The notes beneath the pieces were generated by a model. It was not told the DNA's origin, made no database searches, and was given only the letters and a program-made list of their open reading frames with translations. From VXOI01 sp965261945 (GTDB lineage: Bacteria > Chloroflexota > Dehalococcoidia > Lucifugimonadales > UBA3495), in contig CBDHEF010000002.1 in NCBI GenBank assembly GCA_965261945.1, positions 1,798,001-1,862,000 of the forward strand: 64,000 nt of DNA, written 5' to 3'. The translations under genes were made by a program, and so were the position numbers. The stretch's first letter is position 1. Each line of letters begins with the position of its first letter. Of this stretch, positions 26,759 through 35,785 are shown in pieces.

Positions 26759-28320
26759 CAGCCTGTCCGAGAAACAGGGTTGGTGAGCCGTTGAGGGTAT
26801 GATGGGGCGGAGCATCAGACGAGCGGAGCGGTCAATGAGCAAGACCTACCTTCCCTACGATCCGGACCAGCAGTTGCTGCTGCCGGCGGCCCTGCAGGAA
26901 TGGCTGCCGCCGGACCACCTGGCCTATTTCATCTCCGACGTTGCGGACCAGTTGGACCTCTCGGCCATCACCGCCCGCTACGAGCAGGAAAGGCGGGGCG
27001 GTCCGCCCTACCATCCCAGGATGATGGTGAAGGTGCTGCTCTATGGCTACTGCACCGGCGTGGCATCGTCCCGCCGCATCGCCCGGCGTCTGCATGAGGA
27101 CATCGCCTTCCGGGTGCTGGCGGCCAACAACACGCCTGACTTCCGCACCGTCTCCGACTTCCGCAAGGACCATCTGGAGGCGCTGGCGGAGTTGTTCCTG
27201 CAGGTGCTGGCGCTGTGCCAGCAGGCCGGACTGGTGAAGCTGGGGCACGTGGCACTGGACGGCACCAAGGTGAGGGCCAATGCCTCCAGGCACAAGGCGA
27301 TGAGCTACGGGCGGATGAAGGAGAAGGAGGAGCGGTTGCAGGCCGAGGTGAGCGAGTTGCTCCGCAAGGCGCAGGAGGTGGACGATGACGAGGACCGCCG
27401 CTACGGGAAGGACAAGCGTGGGGACGAGTTGCCGGAGGAACTGGCCTTCCGGGAGGGACGGTTGCGGAAGATAAGGGAGGCCAAGGCGGCGCTGGAGGCC
27501 GAGGCACGGGCGGATGCGGAGCAGGCCGAGTCCGAAGGCCGGAATCACCCTGGGGTGCCTGATGACAAGGCGCAGCGGAACTTCACCGACCCGGACTCCC
27601 GTATCATGCCCGGCCCGGGTGGGCGGGACTTCCAGCAGTCCTACAACTGTCAGGCGGTGGTGGACAGCGAGCATCAGGTGATCGTGGCAGCCCGTGCCAC
27701 CGATCAGCCCTCGGACAAGGGACAGGCCGTGAGCATGATTGAGGAGACCATCGGCAATGTGGGCGCGGTGCCGAAAGAGGTATCCGCCGACGCCGGGTAC
27801 TACTCGGCCAAGGAGGTGGAGGAACTCTACGCCCTGGGAGTTGACCCGTTCGTCGCGCCGGAGAAAACCCGCCACGGCTGGGTGCCGCCACCGGCGCCCC
27901 GCGGCCGCATACCCAAGGGACTGTCAGCCAGGGACCGGATGCGCCGCAAGCTGCGGACGAAACGGGGCAGGGAACGCTACGCGCTTCGGATGGAGACTGT
28001 GGAACCGGTATTCGGGCAGATCAAGCAGGGCCGGGGCTTCCGGCAGTTCCTGCTGCGGGGTCTGGCGAAGGTGAACCGGGAGTGGCTGCTCATCTGCGCC
28101 GGCCACAACCTGCTGAAGCTGTTCCGCTTCGGGGCCGGGATGCCCGGCAGGGTGAGGGGCAAAGGCGCCACTGGAAACAACAGGGCCACGTGCCGGGCCA
28201 TGGGCCGTGGGATTTTCAAGCAACAGCCCGGATGTGCCTATACGCACCAGGCAAGAACTGTTGCCGCAGGGTAATCCCGGCTGACCAACATGGCCAGTCG
28301 GTCAATCCTCAGACGGGCTG
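26759..28320 (+). mobile_element. IS1182-type insertion sequence, complete
   Basis: A 1,562-bp element. Ends start CAGCCTGTCCGAG (left) and the complement of CAGCCCGTCTGAG (right), and a second subterminal block GTTGGT.AGCCG is shared further in. CTAG flanks both sides (26755-26758 and 28321-28324) and may be the target duplication. One intact transposase gene fills the element. The intact reading frame suggests recent arrival. Confidence 0.85.
26835..28274 (+). CDS. IS1182-family transposase
   Basis: A 479-residue DDE transposase starting MSKTYLPYDPDQQLLLPAAL, with the N-terminal DUF772 region (MMVKVLLYGYCTGVASSRRI), the first catalytic Asp in GHVALDGTKV, a charged coiled-coil insertion (KEKEERLQAEVSELLRKAQE), the second Asp in EVSADAGYYS and the Glu in RMETVEPVFGQIKQGRGFRQ. 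The start at 26835 is preferred over an upstream ATG because the conserved family start follows and GGAG precedes it. Confidence 0.93.
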   Translation: MSKTYLPYDPDQQLLLPAALQEWLPPDHLAYFISDVADQLDLSAITARYEQERRGGPPYHPRMMVKVLLYGYCTGVASSRRIARRLHEDIAFRVLAANNTPDFRTVSDFRKDHLEALAELFLQVLALCQQAGLVKLGHVALDGTKVRANASRHKAMSYGRMKEKEERLQAEVSELLRKAQEVDDDEDRRYGKDKRGDELPEELAFREGRLRKIREAKAALEAEARADAEQAESEGRNHPGVPDDKAQRNFTDPDSRIMPGPGGRDFQQSYNCQAVVDSEHQVIVAARATDQPSDKGQAVSMIEETIGNVGAVPKEVSADAGYYSAKEVEELYALGVDPFVAPEKTRHGWVPPPAPRGRIPKGLSARDRMRRKLRTKRGRERYALRMETVEPVFGQIKQGRGFRQFLLRGLAKVNREWLLICAGHNLLKLFRFGAGMPGRVRGKGATGNNRATCRAMGRGIFKQQPGCAYTHQARTVAAG

Positions 28321-28417
28321 CTAGGGTGGGCGCGCAATGTGGTAAGATTCCGGTAAGACTTCGCGGGTATCATATCCGGGCGAACGCGTTGCTGCGGGAT
28401 TGAGGAGTTTGGCAGGA

Positions 28418-29602
28418 ATGAAAGCGCTGGAAGGACTGAAAGTGCTCGACTTGACTCGGGCGTTGGCCGGCCCTTATTGCACACTGATGCTGGGAGACCA
28501 CGGCGCCGACGTCATCAAGATCGAGATTCCGGGCAGCGGCGACGACACACGCCACTGGGGACCTCCCTTCCTGGAAGGCGAAAGCGCCTACTTCCTGTCC
28601 ATCAACCGCAACAAGCGCAGCCTGACCCTCAACTTCAAGGAAGACGAGGCGAAGGAGATTTTCCTCAAGCTGTCCGCCGACGCCGACGTCATCGTCGAGA
28701 ACTTCACCCCGGGAGTTATGGAGCGCTTCGGCCTGGGCTACGACGTAATCAGCTCGGTCAACCCCCGCATCATCTACACCTCCATATCCGGGTTCGGGCA
28801 GGACGGCCCCTATAGCCGCCTCCCGGCCTACGACCAGATAATGCAGGGCATCAGCGGCCTGATGAGCCTGACCGGAGAGCCGGACGGCGAGCCGCAGAAG
28901 GTGGGCATCGCCGTATCCGACATCGGCGCCGGGATGTGGGCCGCCTTCGCCATAATGTCCGCAGTGCATCACCGGGCCGAACACGGCGAGGGGCAGTACA
29001 TCGACGTTTCCATGCTGGACGGCCAGGTGGCCTGGCTCACCTATCAGGCCGCCACGCTGTTCGCCAACGGCAAGCCTCCGGCGCGCCTGGGGGCGGCGCA
29101 TCCCAACCTCTGCCCCTACCAGGCCTTCATGTGCCAGGACGGCAAGTACATCAACGTCGCCGTCGGCTCGGAGCGCATCTGGGAGCGTTTCTGCGAGGCC
29201 ATGCAACTGGAAGAGCTGTCCAAGCCGGACTATGCCACCAACGGCGACCGGGTTAATCACCGCTCCGTCCTGGTGCCGTACCTGCAACAGGTCTTCCTCG
29301 CCCGGCCCGTGGCGGAGTGGGTAGAAGACTTGCAGAAGGTCAGCGTCCCCTGCGGCCCCATCAACGACCTGACCGACGTTTTCTCCGACCCGCAGATAGA
29401 GGCGCGCGATATGTTGCAGGAAATGGTCCACCCCACGGTGGGCAAAATCAAGCAGACCGGCATACCGGTCAAATTCTCGCGCACCCCTGGCGGGCTGGAC
29501 CGCCCCCCGCCCCTGCTGGGCCAGCACAACCACGAGATTCTGGCCGGCATCGGCTACGACGATGCCGCCGTAAACTCCCTGGTGCAGCGGGAAGTGATCT
29601 AG
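28418..29602 (+). CDS. CaiB/BaiF family CoA-transferase
   Basis: A 394-residue family III CoA-transferase. MKALEGLKVLDLTRALAGPY and GDHGADVIKIEIPGSGDDTR are the N-terminal signature; the catalytic Asp is in VSDIGAGMWA. ATG 28418 follows GAGGAG by 10 bases. Next come an SDR and an M24 peptidase on the same strand, a likely catabolic unit. Its acyl substrate is unknown (relatives use formate, carnitine, succinate or aromatic acids). Immediately downstream of the IS element, which may affect its expression. Confidence 0.92.
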   Translation: MKALEGLKVLDLTRALAGPYCTLMLGDHGADVIKIEIPGSGDDTRHWGPPFLEGESAYFLSINRNKRSLTLNFKEDEAKEIFLKLSADADVIVENFTPGVMERFGLGYDVISSVNPRIIYTSISGFGQDGPYSRLPAYDQIMQGISGLMSLTGEPDGEPQKVGIAVSDIGAGMWAAFAIMSAVHHRAEHGEGQYIDVSMLDGQVAWLTYQAATLFANGKPPARLGAAHPNLCPYQAFMCQDGKYINVAVGSERIWERFCEAMQLEELSKPDYATNGDRVNHRSVLVPYLQQVFLARPVAEWVEDLQKVSVPCGPINDLTDVFSDPQIEARDMLQEMVHPTVGKIKQTGIPVKFSRTPGGLDRPPPLLGQHNHEILAGIGYDDAAVNSLVQREVI

Positions 29603-29689
29603 CGGCAACGCCAGGCGCTGTGACGCAGGCTAAAGCGCTCCACGCACAACCCGAATTCAACAATTCAATCTTTGCAGCGGGTGCGAGTC

Positions 29690-30520
29690 ATGGACCTGGG
29701 GCTGAGAGACCGAGTTGCCATTGTGGGGGGTTCCAGCCGGGGGATTGGCCGGGCCATAGCCTTGGCTTTCGCCAGCGAGGGGGCCAACGTCACCATCTGC
29801 GCCAGAACGGAATCAGACTTGCGGCGCGTCGAAATTGAACTGTCCCGCGCCAGTTCCCAGCAACACGTTCTGGCGATTCCTGCCGATATTACCAACCCCC
29901 GCGACATCCGCCGTGTGGCTCGGGACACTGTCAGCCGCTTCGGTCAGATAAATATACTGGTTACTCACATGGCCAACCGGATCCAGGAGCAGCCCGTAGA
30001 GCGCCCGTCGGAATTGAGCGACGAAATAATCATTTCGACCCACGAGGAGAGTTACCTCGGCGCTGTCAGGTTCGCCAAAGAGGTGGTCCCTTTTATGAAG
30101 CAGCAGCACTGGGGGCGCATTGTGAACCTGTTGCCTCACTTCTCGCTGCAAGCCATTCCTGTGGGCTCGGTTACGACAGCAGACGAAAGCGCCCTGAACA
30201 TCTCCAACCGGATGGCGTTGTCCGGGTACGCCAAGAGCCTGGCCAACGAACTGGCTCCCTTCCATATCACCGTCAACAACCTGATTCACGGGCCGGTGGA
30301 GAGCGACGCGCTCAATGCGGCGCTGGAGGAACGCAGCAGGGCCGAAGGCAATAGGCCGGACCGCTTGAAGCAGGAAGCCGCCTCCCTGATCCCCATGGGC
30401 CGCCTGGGTCGCCCGGATGAGGTGGCCGACCTGGCCGTCTACCTCTGCTCCGAGCGGGCCTCCTACCTGACCGGCGCCAGCGTGGTGCTGGACGGCGGAA
30501 TGCGACAGGACGTCCGCTGA
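29690..30520 (+). CDS. SDR-family protein lacking the catalytic Tyr-Lys pair
   Basis: A 276-residue SDR fold from ATG 29690 (MDLGLRDRVAIVGGSSRGIG). The cofactor loop GGSSRGIG is good and the C-terminal GRLGRPDEVADLAVYL and TGASVVLDGG are typical. Aligned by eye on the block ALSGYAKSLANELAP, the YxxxK motif is replaced by N-I-S-N-R, and the NAG motif reads THMANR. The protein probably binds NAD(P) but should not reduce ketones in the usual way. It lies between the CoA-transferase and the M24 peptidase genes. Confidence 0.85.
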   Translation: MDLGLRDRVAIVGGSSRGIGRAIALAFASEGANVTICARTESDLRRVEIELSRASSQQHVLAIPADITNPRDIRRVARDTVSRFGQINILVTHMANRIQEQPVERPSELSDEIIISTHEESYLGAVRFAKEVVPFMKQQHWGRIVNLLPHFSLQAIPVGSVTTADESALNISNRMALSGYAKSLANELAPFHITVNNLIHGPVESDALNAALEERSRAEGNRPDRLKQEAASLIPMGRLGRPDEVADLAVYLCSERASYLTGASVVLDGGMRQDVR

Positions 30521-30599
30521 CCGGCAACCCGGTATGCAATATATCTCTGCGCCGCCGGCCTCCCTCTACCGGCCGGACACGGCGGATACGGGGTGATTT

Positions 30600-31787
30600 A
30601 TGGAAAGCCCAGCAGCGCATTTTGAGCACGTTTACCGCGCCGCGCATGAATTTATGGCGCAGGACGATATACCGGGCTGGCTGGTATACGACTACCGGGA
30701 GTCGAATCCCATTTTCAGGCAGGTGATCCAGCCCTCGGGACACGTCACCCGGCCCTGCTACTTCTATCTTCCCGCCGGCGGTGCGCCCACGCTTCTGACA
30801 CACCACGTTGACGCGGGCAAATTCGCCGAGTCCGGCGTGGACTGCATTGTTTACCGCAACCGCGAGACCCTGGTATCGGCCCTGCGGGGGCTGATTTCCG
30901 GCTCGGGCCGGCTGGCTATGGAATACTCGTCGATGAACGAACTGCCCCGCGTTTCCCGCGTGGACGCCGGCACGGTGGAACTGGTGCGCAGCATGGGCGT
31001 TGATGTCGTATCCTCCGCCGACCTGATGCAGGCCGCCACCCACCGCTGGACGCCGGAGCAATACGCCGACCACCACGCTACCGCTCTGAAGCTGGGCCGC
31101 ATCGTCAACGAGGCCTTCGCCCATGCCGGGGAAAGGCTGGGGCAGGGCGTAACCGAGTTCGACGTGGCCGAATTCATACGCCATCGCTTCGCCGAGGAGG
31201 GCATCGCCTCGCCCGACGGCCCCATCGTGGCGGTCAACGCCAACGCCTCCGACCCGCATTACGAGCCGTCGGCCCGGCAGCACAGCTCCATACTCCCCGG
31301 CGATTGGCTGCTCATAGACCTGTGGGCCAAGGGCGTCGCCCCGGGCAGCGTCTACGCCGACATCACCTGGTGCGCCTACGCCGGCGACCGGGTTCCGGAA
31401 CGGCAGCAGGAGATTTTCGACATCGTTATCGGCGCGAGAGACGCCGCCGTAGAATTCCTCCAGGAGTCCCACCGGAAGGGCGATGCGGTCCGTGGCTGGC
31501 AGGCCGACAGCATAGCGCGGGACTACATCGAGTCCCGCGGCTACGGACAATGGTTCACTCACCGCCTGGGCCACAGCATCGGCTTCGAGGTGCACAGCGA
31601 GGCGGTGAACCTGGACGGCTTCGAGACCCACGACACCCGCCGCATCATTCCCGGCGTCTGCTTCTCGGTGGAGCCTGGCATCTACCTGCCCGACTTCGGC
31701 GTCCGCTCCGAGATAGACGTTTTCATGTCCGAAGACGGCCCGTACCCCAGCTCCCCGGTACAGCGCGAGGTCGTCCTGTTGGGGTAA
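30600..31787 (+). CDS. M24-family metallopeptidase (Xaa-Pro dipeptidase-like)
   Basis: A 395-residue pita-bread fold enzyme. Five metal ligands can be placed: Asp in LLIDLWAK, Asp in YADITW, His in RLGHSIGFEVH, Glu in FSVEPGIYL and Glu in SEIDVFM. The N-terminal creatinase-like domain covers about residues 1-160. Relatives are prolidases, creatinases or DMSP lyases (DddP); the pattern alone does not choose. Located downstream of the SDR with a 79-bp gap. Confidence 0.88.
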   Translation: MESPAAHFEHVYRAAHEFMAQDDIPGWLVYDYRESNPIFRQVIQPSGHVTRPCYFYLPAGGAPTLLTHHVDAGKFAESGVDCIVYRNRETLVSALRGLISGSGRLAMEYSSMNELPRVSRVDAGTVELVRSMGVDVVSSADLMQAATHRWTPEQYADHHATALKLGRIVNEAFAHAGERLGQGVTEFDVAEFIRHRFAEEGIASPDGPIVAVNANASDPHYEPSARQHSSILPGDWLLIDLWAKGVAPGSVYADITWCAYAGDRVPERQQEIFDIVIGARDAAVEFLQESHRKGDAVRGWQADSIARDYIESRGYGQWFTHRLGHSIGFEVHSEAVNLDGFETHDTRRIIPGVCFSVEPGIYLPDFGVRSEIDVFMSEDGPYPSSPVQREVVLLG

Positions 31788-32048
31788 GGGCGGTCCGGTT
31801 CCCTTCTCCCAAGGGCCCCTTCCCCAGTGTCTTCCAATCGTTCCCCCTCCCTCCGGGGGAGGGTTGGGGTGGAGGCGTCCCCTTTGGCGCGGGAACTTTT
31901 TGTGTCATCCCCGGATTTCACACTCAACTCAGCCCTCTCACTCATGGGAGGGGAGAGTTAGAAATACCTGGCCCGGCCAGCCGCCCTTGACCGCCGCCGC
32001 CCGGTTCGGTTAAATTCCTGCTAACGACACTGTATCGGGAGGGACGCA

Positions 32049-32279
32049 ATGCCACTGTACGAGTATCACTGCCCCACGTGCAGCCACAAGTTCGAGAAGC
32101 TCCAGCCCATGAGCGCCAGCGGAGCCGACTGCCCCAACTGCGAACAGCCGGCCAAGCGGGCCATCTCTATGTTCGCCCGGGCTGGCAACGCCGGTGAGGA
32201 GGCGTCCTTCAACCCCGGCCCGTTGCCGCCTATCGGCGGTGGCGGCTGCTGCGGAGGCGGCTGCGGCTGCGGTCACTAG
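32049..32279 (+). CDS. FmdB-family zinc-ribbon protein
   Basis: A 76-residue protein beginning MPLYEYHCPTCSHKFEKLQP, with paired CxxC motifs (CPTC and CPNC) and a Gly/Cys-rich tail (GGGGCCGGGCGCGH) that may bind metal. GGGAGG lies 7 bases before the ATG. FmdB-like proteins are thought to be small regulators; the role here is unknown. Confidence 0.9.
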   Translation: MPLYEYHCPTCSHKFEKLQPMSASGADCPNCEQPAKRAISMFARAGNAGEEASFNPGPLPPIGGGGCCGGGCGCGH

Positions 32280-32462
32280 GCCGGGCGCTTTCCCCAGCGG
32301 TTATTCATAAAAGAAACTATCAGGGGCGTGGAGTCTCGACTTCACGCCTATTTATTTCCAGAGGTCAGGGTTGTAGGTGTCCGGCGGCTCTACTTCGTGG
32401 AAAATGGAGTATCGGGAGACCGGAACGTCCTCCCCACCCACCTCGCCCCACAGCAGGATGGT

Positions 32463-33917
32463 TTAGGCGCCAGGGCCGTACCTGGAAAGCAGTTTGCTGA
32501 CGTTGGCTGTAACGGAGAAGTCCGTGCGTCGGGCCGTCCACTTCAACGCGGTTATCCAGGGAACAGTGATGGTCTGATCCCTTCGAGCTTGGCTGGCCGC
32601 ATACGCCTGCTCCCAAAATCCATGCGCCTCATCGGGCGAGCGCGGCGCCGGGGCCTCCGGGGATACGTCATACGGGTCCGGGCAGGGTGAATATCTTGTC
32701 GTGAACTCGTCCTCGTACCAGAAACCGTTCCCTGTCAGCGGATACAGGAACGAGGCCATCTGAAGCCCGGAACCATAGCAATAGGTCCGTGAAACCTGCA
32801 CCCTTGTCAGCGAATGGGGCGGCGGGTCGTAGTAGAATTGCAGGCTCAACTCTTCCTTGCCAGAAAATTGCAGGCCATTTATGACGCGCCCGGAGAGCGA
32901 CATCGTTCCGTTGGATATTTGCGGCAATCTGTCATACCTCACGTAGTCGCCCTCGAAGTGCTGGTAACCAACCATGTTGTATTTGTCCCAAGCCAGCCCG
33001 ATGTTTACCTTCTTGTGCCACTTGCCCAGGGTGTTGCGGCGGTGTCCCGCACTCCGCATCCAACCATCCATCATGTCCCGAATATCAGCCTCGATGCTGT
33101 CCAGGGCGCGATAGCGATCGGAAGCCTTGATGCAGTAGTCCAGGCCACTGCCGTTTTCCCCGTTAACTTGGTATCCCCTGCCAGGGAATACCTCATATAG
33201 GGCTTGAATCCGTCAACTCCCCAATGACTGGAGAAGCAGTTGGCGAGGGAATTTTAGGTGTGCAGTTGCGCCGCCATGTTGTCGCCCAGCTCTACGGGTG
33301 GAACCCCTGCCATTGCCCGCTCCGCGTTAATGAGTTCCAGCATATAAGACTTGTATTCGTGGCGCCGCCGGTCAGGCGGCAGCGGCGTGGGTGTGGGCGG
33401 TGGTGTTGCCGTCACTGTAGGTGTGGGCGGTGGCGTGGACATGGCGGCAGGCGTTGATACGGGTTCCGGCGCGGGTGTTAGGGTGGAAACCGACGGCGGC
33501 TGTCCTTCTTCTCCAGCGCCGTTCCCTCCGAAGCGTTGGTTGACTTCTTGACCTGCGGCGCGAAGGATTTCAGCGTCGGGGAAGTCGGCGTTGCTGGAGA
33601 TGGCAAAAAAGCTGGCGACGCCGACGGTGATGAGTATGACGAAGAGGCAACCGCAACCGAAGTTGCCTCTTCCCGCTTGCTCGATTGGTTGGCTGCCCCC
33701 GGTTTGCGCTCTCGGGCGCGCGATTCAGGTACACCAGATCAACGCCGGGCCACTCCTCCACCGCCACAGTATCTATGCCGGGGGAAGCGAAGACCCGGTT
33801 GCAATTTCGGCATCTCCAGTTCATGCGCTGGCGCCGACGTCTCCTTGCCCTGATGCGTGGGTTGCGGCAGTGAGGGCAAACGCCAACCCGCTCCCGGTAA
33901 ACGCCGCCGTTCAGCAT
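32463..33917 (-). pseudogene. Zinc-ribbon/TM/CAP-domain (SCP-like) secreted protein, three disruptions
   Basis: Joined frames give a zinc ribbon (VCPHC ... WRCRNCNRVF), a linker, a membrane segment (CLFVILITVGVASFFAI), a Pro/Thr-rich stalk (TPPPTPTVTATPPPTPTPLP) and a CAP domain (INAERAMAGVPPV, then SSHWGVDGFKPYMRYSLAG, then GWMRSAGHRRNTL). Breaks: one extra base in the C run at 33696-33700, a TAA at 33254-33256 where CAP proteins usually have Glu after AQLHA, and a lost base at 33175-33178. The start ATG at 33917 follows the upstream stop by 5 bp. The nonsense codon is not a homopolymer artefact, so real decay is likely. Confidence 0.75.
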
Positions 33918-33922
33918 GAACG

Positions 33923-34699
33923 CTAATCTCCCGTATGGCCTGACTGTTTGCAGGTACGCCCATTGCGAATTACCCCCCGCCGCCATGCCAGGTAGCCGCC
34001 GCCTGCTGCGGCCAGCAGGACGCCGCCGGCCACGGCGCGCAGGGCGGCCCAAATCGTCGCGTCGAACCAGAAGCCCTGCGGGAACAGAAGCACCAGGTAG
34101 TCGGTGCGCGGATCCAGCCTCCAGAAATCGTTGGCGAAGCTGACCCGGTGGAACAGCAGGAACAGCGCATCGAAACCCACAGACGCCACCAGTCCGAAGG
34201 CCAGCAGCAAACCCACCGTCAATCCACTGCCCCACAGCGTCCGCCGGGCGAGCACGGGCAGGTAGTCCCGCCGCCTCCGCGCGAACCCGGCCGCCGCCAG
34301 TCCAGCCAGACACGCCGCCGACACTCCGAAGGCGCCATAAACTCCCCACACCAGCCGCTTCACGTCGGCCATGTGGTGGACTTCCTTCTCCTTGAACAGC
34401 TCTCGCTCCTGCCCGAATATGCGGGTCTCCACCCTCAGCGGCTCATCCCCGGAGTTGAAATAGGCACGAATCTCCACCGCCACCTGCCGCAGGTCGGTGG
34501 GGGTGATGCCGCTGACCCGGGCGATGTCATACTTCTCGAACCCGCCTTCGTAGAGGCCAATGTTGTTGAAGGCCCAGGCTATGCTGCCTGTGACCAGGAA
34601 CACCGGAACGGCTATGACGAACAAAGCAGCGGGCAGCCAGCGTATGCGGCCCGCTATCCGGTTGAGCGGCTTGCCGGTGTGTAACAGCGTTTGAAACAT
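33923..34699 (-). CDS. TIGR01906-type integral membrane protein
   Basis: A 258-residue protein with about five membrane segments (LPAALFVIAVPVFLVTGSIA; WGVYGAFGVSAACLAGLAAA; LWGSGLTVGLLLAFGLVASV). The loop HHMADVKRLVWG and the pattern ANDFWRLDPRTDYLVLLFPQ match the TIGR01906/DUF1461 family of unknown function. Divergent from mazG, with only 26 bp between the start codons. The following broken CAP gene was probably co-transcribed. Confidence 0.8.
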   Translation of the reverse strand: MFQTLLHTGKPLNRIAGRIRWLPAALFVIAVPVFLVTGSIAWAFNNIGLYEGGFEKYDIARVSGITPTDLRQVAVEIRAYFNSGDEPLRVETRIFGQERELFKEKEVHHMADVKRLVWGVYGAFGVSAACLAGLAAAGFARRRRDYLPVLARRTLWGSGLTVGLLLAFGLVASVGFDALFLLFHRVSFANDFWRLDPRTDYLVLLFPQGFWFDATIWAALRAVAGGVLLAAAGGGYLAWRRGVIRNGRTCKQSGHTGD

Positions 34700-34718
34700 G
34701 GGCGAGGCTGATTATAAT
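34691..34718 (+). promoter_or_regulatory. mazG promoter; palindromic -10 shared with the divergent gene
   Basis: Plus strand: TTGAAA (34691-34696), 16-base spacer, TATAAT (34713-34718), start expected at about 34725, one base from the mazG ATG, so the mRNA would be leaderless. The -10 sits in the palindrome ATTATAAT (34711-34718), which also gives TATAAT on the minus strand for the gene starting at 34699. Confidence 0.6.
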
Positions 34719-34725
34719 TCGAGCC

Positions 34726-35526
34726 ATGACTGATTACGAATTGAACGGCCAAATATCCGGGTTTCAGACACTGGTAGACATTGTGGCGCTGCTGCGGGCC
34801 CCCGGCGGCTGCCCCTGGGACCGCGAGCAGACCCACGAATCGCTGAAGCGCAACCTTCTTGAAGAGGCCCACGAGGTACTCGAGGCCATAGACAGCAGCG
34901 ACCCCGGCGTGCTCACCGAGGAGTTGGGCGACCTGCTGGCGCAGATTGCCTTTCACGCCGACATCGCCAGGGAAGCGGGCCGGTTTGACTTCGGCGACGT
35001 GATAGAGCGCATCAACCGCAAGCTCATCCGCCGCCATCCCCATGTCTTTGGCGACGCATCGGTGGCCGACGCCCGTGAGGTTGAGCGCAATTGGGAGCGC
35101 ATCAAGGCCGAGGAACGGGCCGCCGCCGGCACACGCAAGTCCCCTGTCGAAGGCATCCCCGCCAGTCTTCCGGCCCTGGCGGCCTCCCAACTGATGCAGG
35201 ACCGGGTGGCCCGCGCCGGTTTCGAGTGGGACGACGTCTCCGGTGTGCTGGACAAGATCACCGAGGAGATTGAGGAGTTCCGGCAGGCGGAAACGCAGGC
35301 GGAAAAAGTACACGAGCTCGGCGATATATTCTTCGCCCTGGTCAACCTGTCACGCTGGGTTGACGCCCACGCCGAGGACGTCCTGCGCCAGGCCAACGCC
35401 CGCTTCGCCACCCGCTATCGCGGCATGGAGGATCTGGCCGCGGACCGGGGCCTGGACTTCAGGGCTTTGACGCTGGAGGAAAAGGAGGAGCTGTGGCAGG
35501 AAGTAAAACGGCGGAATGGGCAGTGA
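34726..35526 (+). CDS. mazG: Nucleoside triphosphate pyrophosphohydrolase MazG
   Basis: A 266-residue tandem MazG protein that hydrolyses NTPs and dNTPs to monophosphates. GGCPWDREQTHESLKRNLLE is the family N-terminal block, followed by EEAHEVLEAID and EELGDLLAQIAFHAD with the Mg-binding acidic residues; the second domain has EEIEEFRQAE and ELGDIFFALVNLSRW. Length is normal. No ribosome binding site precedes the ATG, in keeping with a leaderless transcript. The next gene overlaps its end by 11 bp. Confidence 0.95.
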   Translation: MTDYELNGQISGFQTLVDIVALLRAPGGCPWDREQTHESLKRNLLEEAHEVLEAIDSSDPGVLTEELGDLLAQIAFHADIAREAGRFDFGDVIERINRKLIRRHPHVFGDASVADAREVERNWERIKAEERAAAGTRKSPVEGIPASLPALAASQLMQDRVARAGFEWDDVSGVLDKITEEIEEFRQAETQAEKVHELGDIFFALVNLSRWVDAHAEDVLRQANARFATRYRGMEDLAADRGLDFRALTLEEKEELWQEVKRRNGQ

Positions 35527-35785
35527 TGAGAGGCGGGAGTACGCCCGGCGTGTAATGGCCAACCCCACCCGGCACTACATGGAGGAACCGCATAGAGATG
35601 TAAAGCCGGAATGGATCGAAAATACGATAGCTGAACCACAATATCAAAGATTTGATGGACGAGAAATATATTTCAGATGGATTGATGAAATGAAGCATTG
35701 GCTAAGGGTCGTAGTCGAAACTGACCAGCTTCACACCTCATACTTTGATGGGCGCTTGGACAAGGAATTTGGGAGGTTATCGTGA
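35516..35785 (+). CDS. Small DUF4258-like protein (possible toxin-like partner)
   Basis: An 89-residue protein overlapping the end of mazG (ATG at 35516). The pattern RHYMEEPHRDVKPEWIENTI ... YFRWIDEMKHWLRVVVETD resembles DUF4258/RelE-like small proteins. GTGA overlap with the next gene shows coupling. Such proteins often pair with DUF2283 proteins and are annotated as putative toxin-antitoxin modules; activity here is inference. Confidence 0.6.
   Translation: MGSDERREYARRVMANPTRHYMEEPHRDVKPEWIENTIAEPQYQRFDGREIYFRWIDEMKHWLRVVVETDQLHTSYFDGRLDKEFGRLS

Noticed and set aside
33254..33256. In-frame stop in the CAP gene as a possible recoded codon
   Set aside because: The codon is TAA, not TGA, homologues are expected to have Glu there, and the same gene has two frameshifts. 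Decay is simpler.
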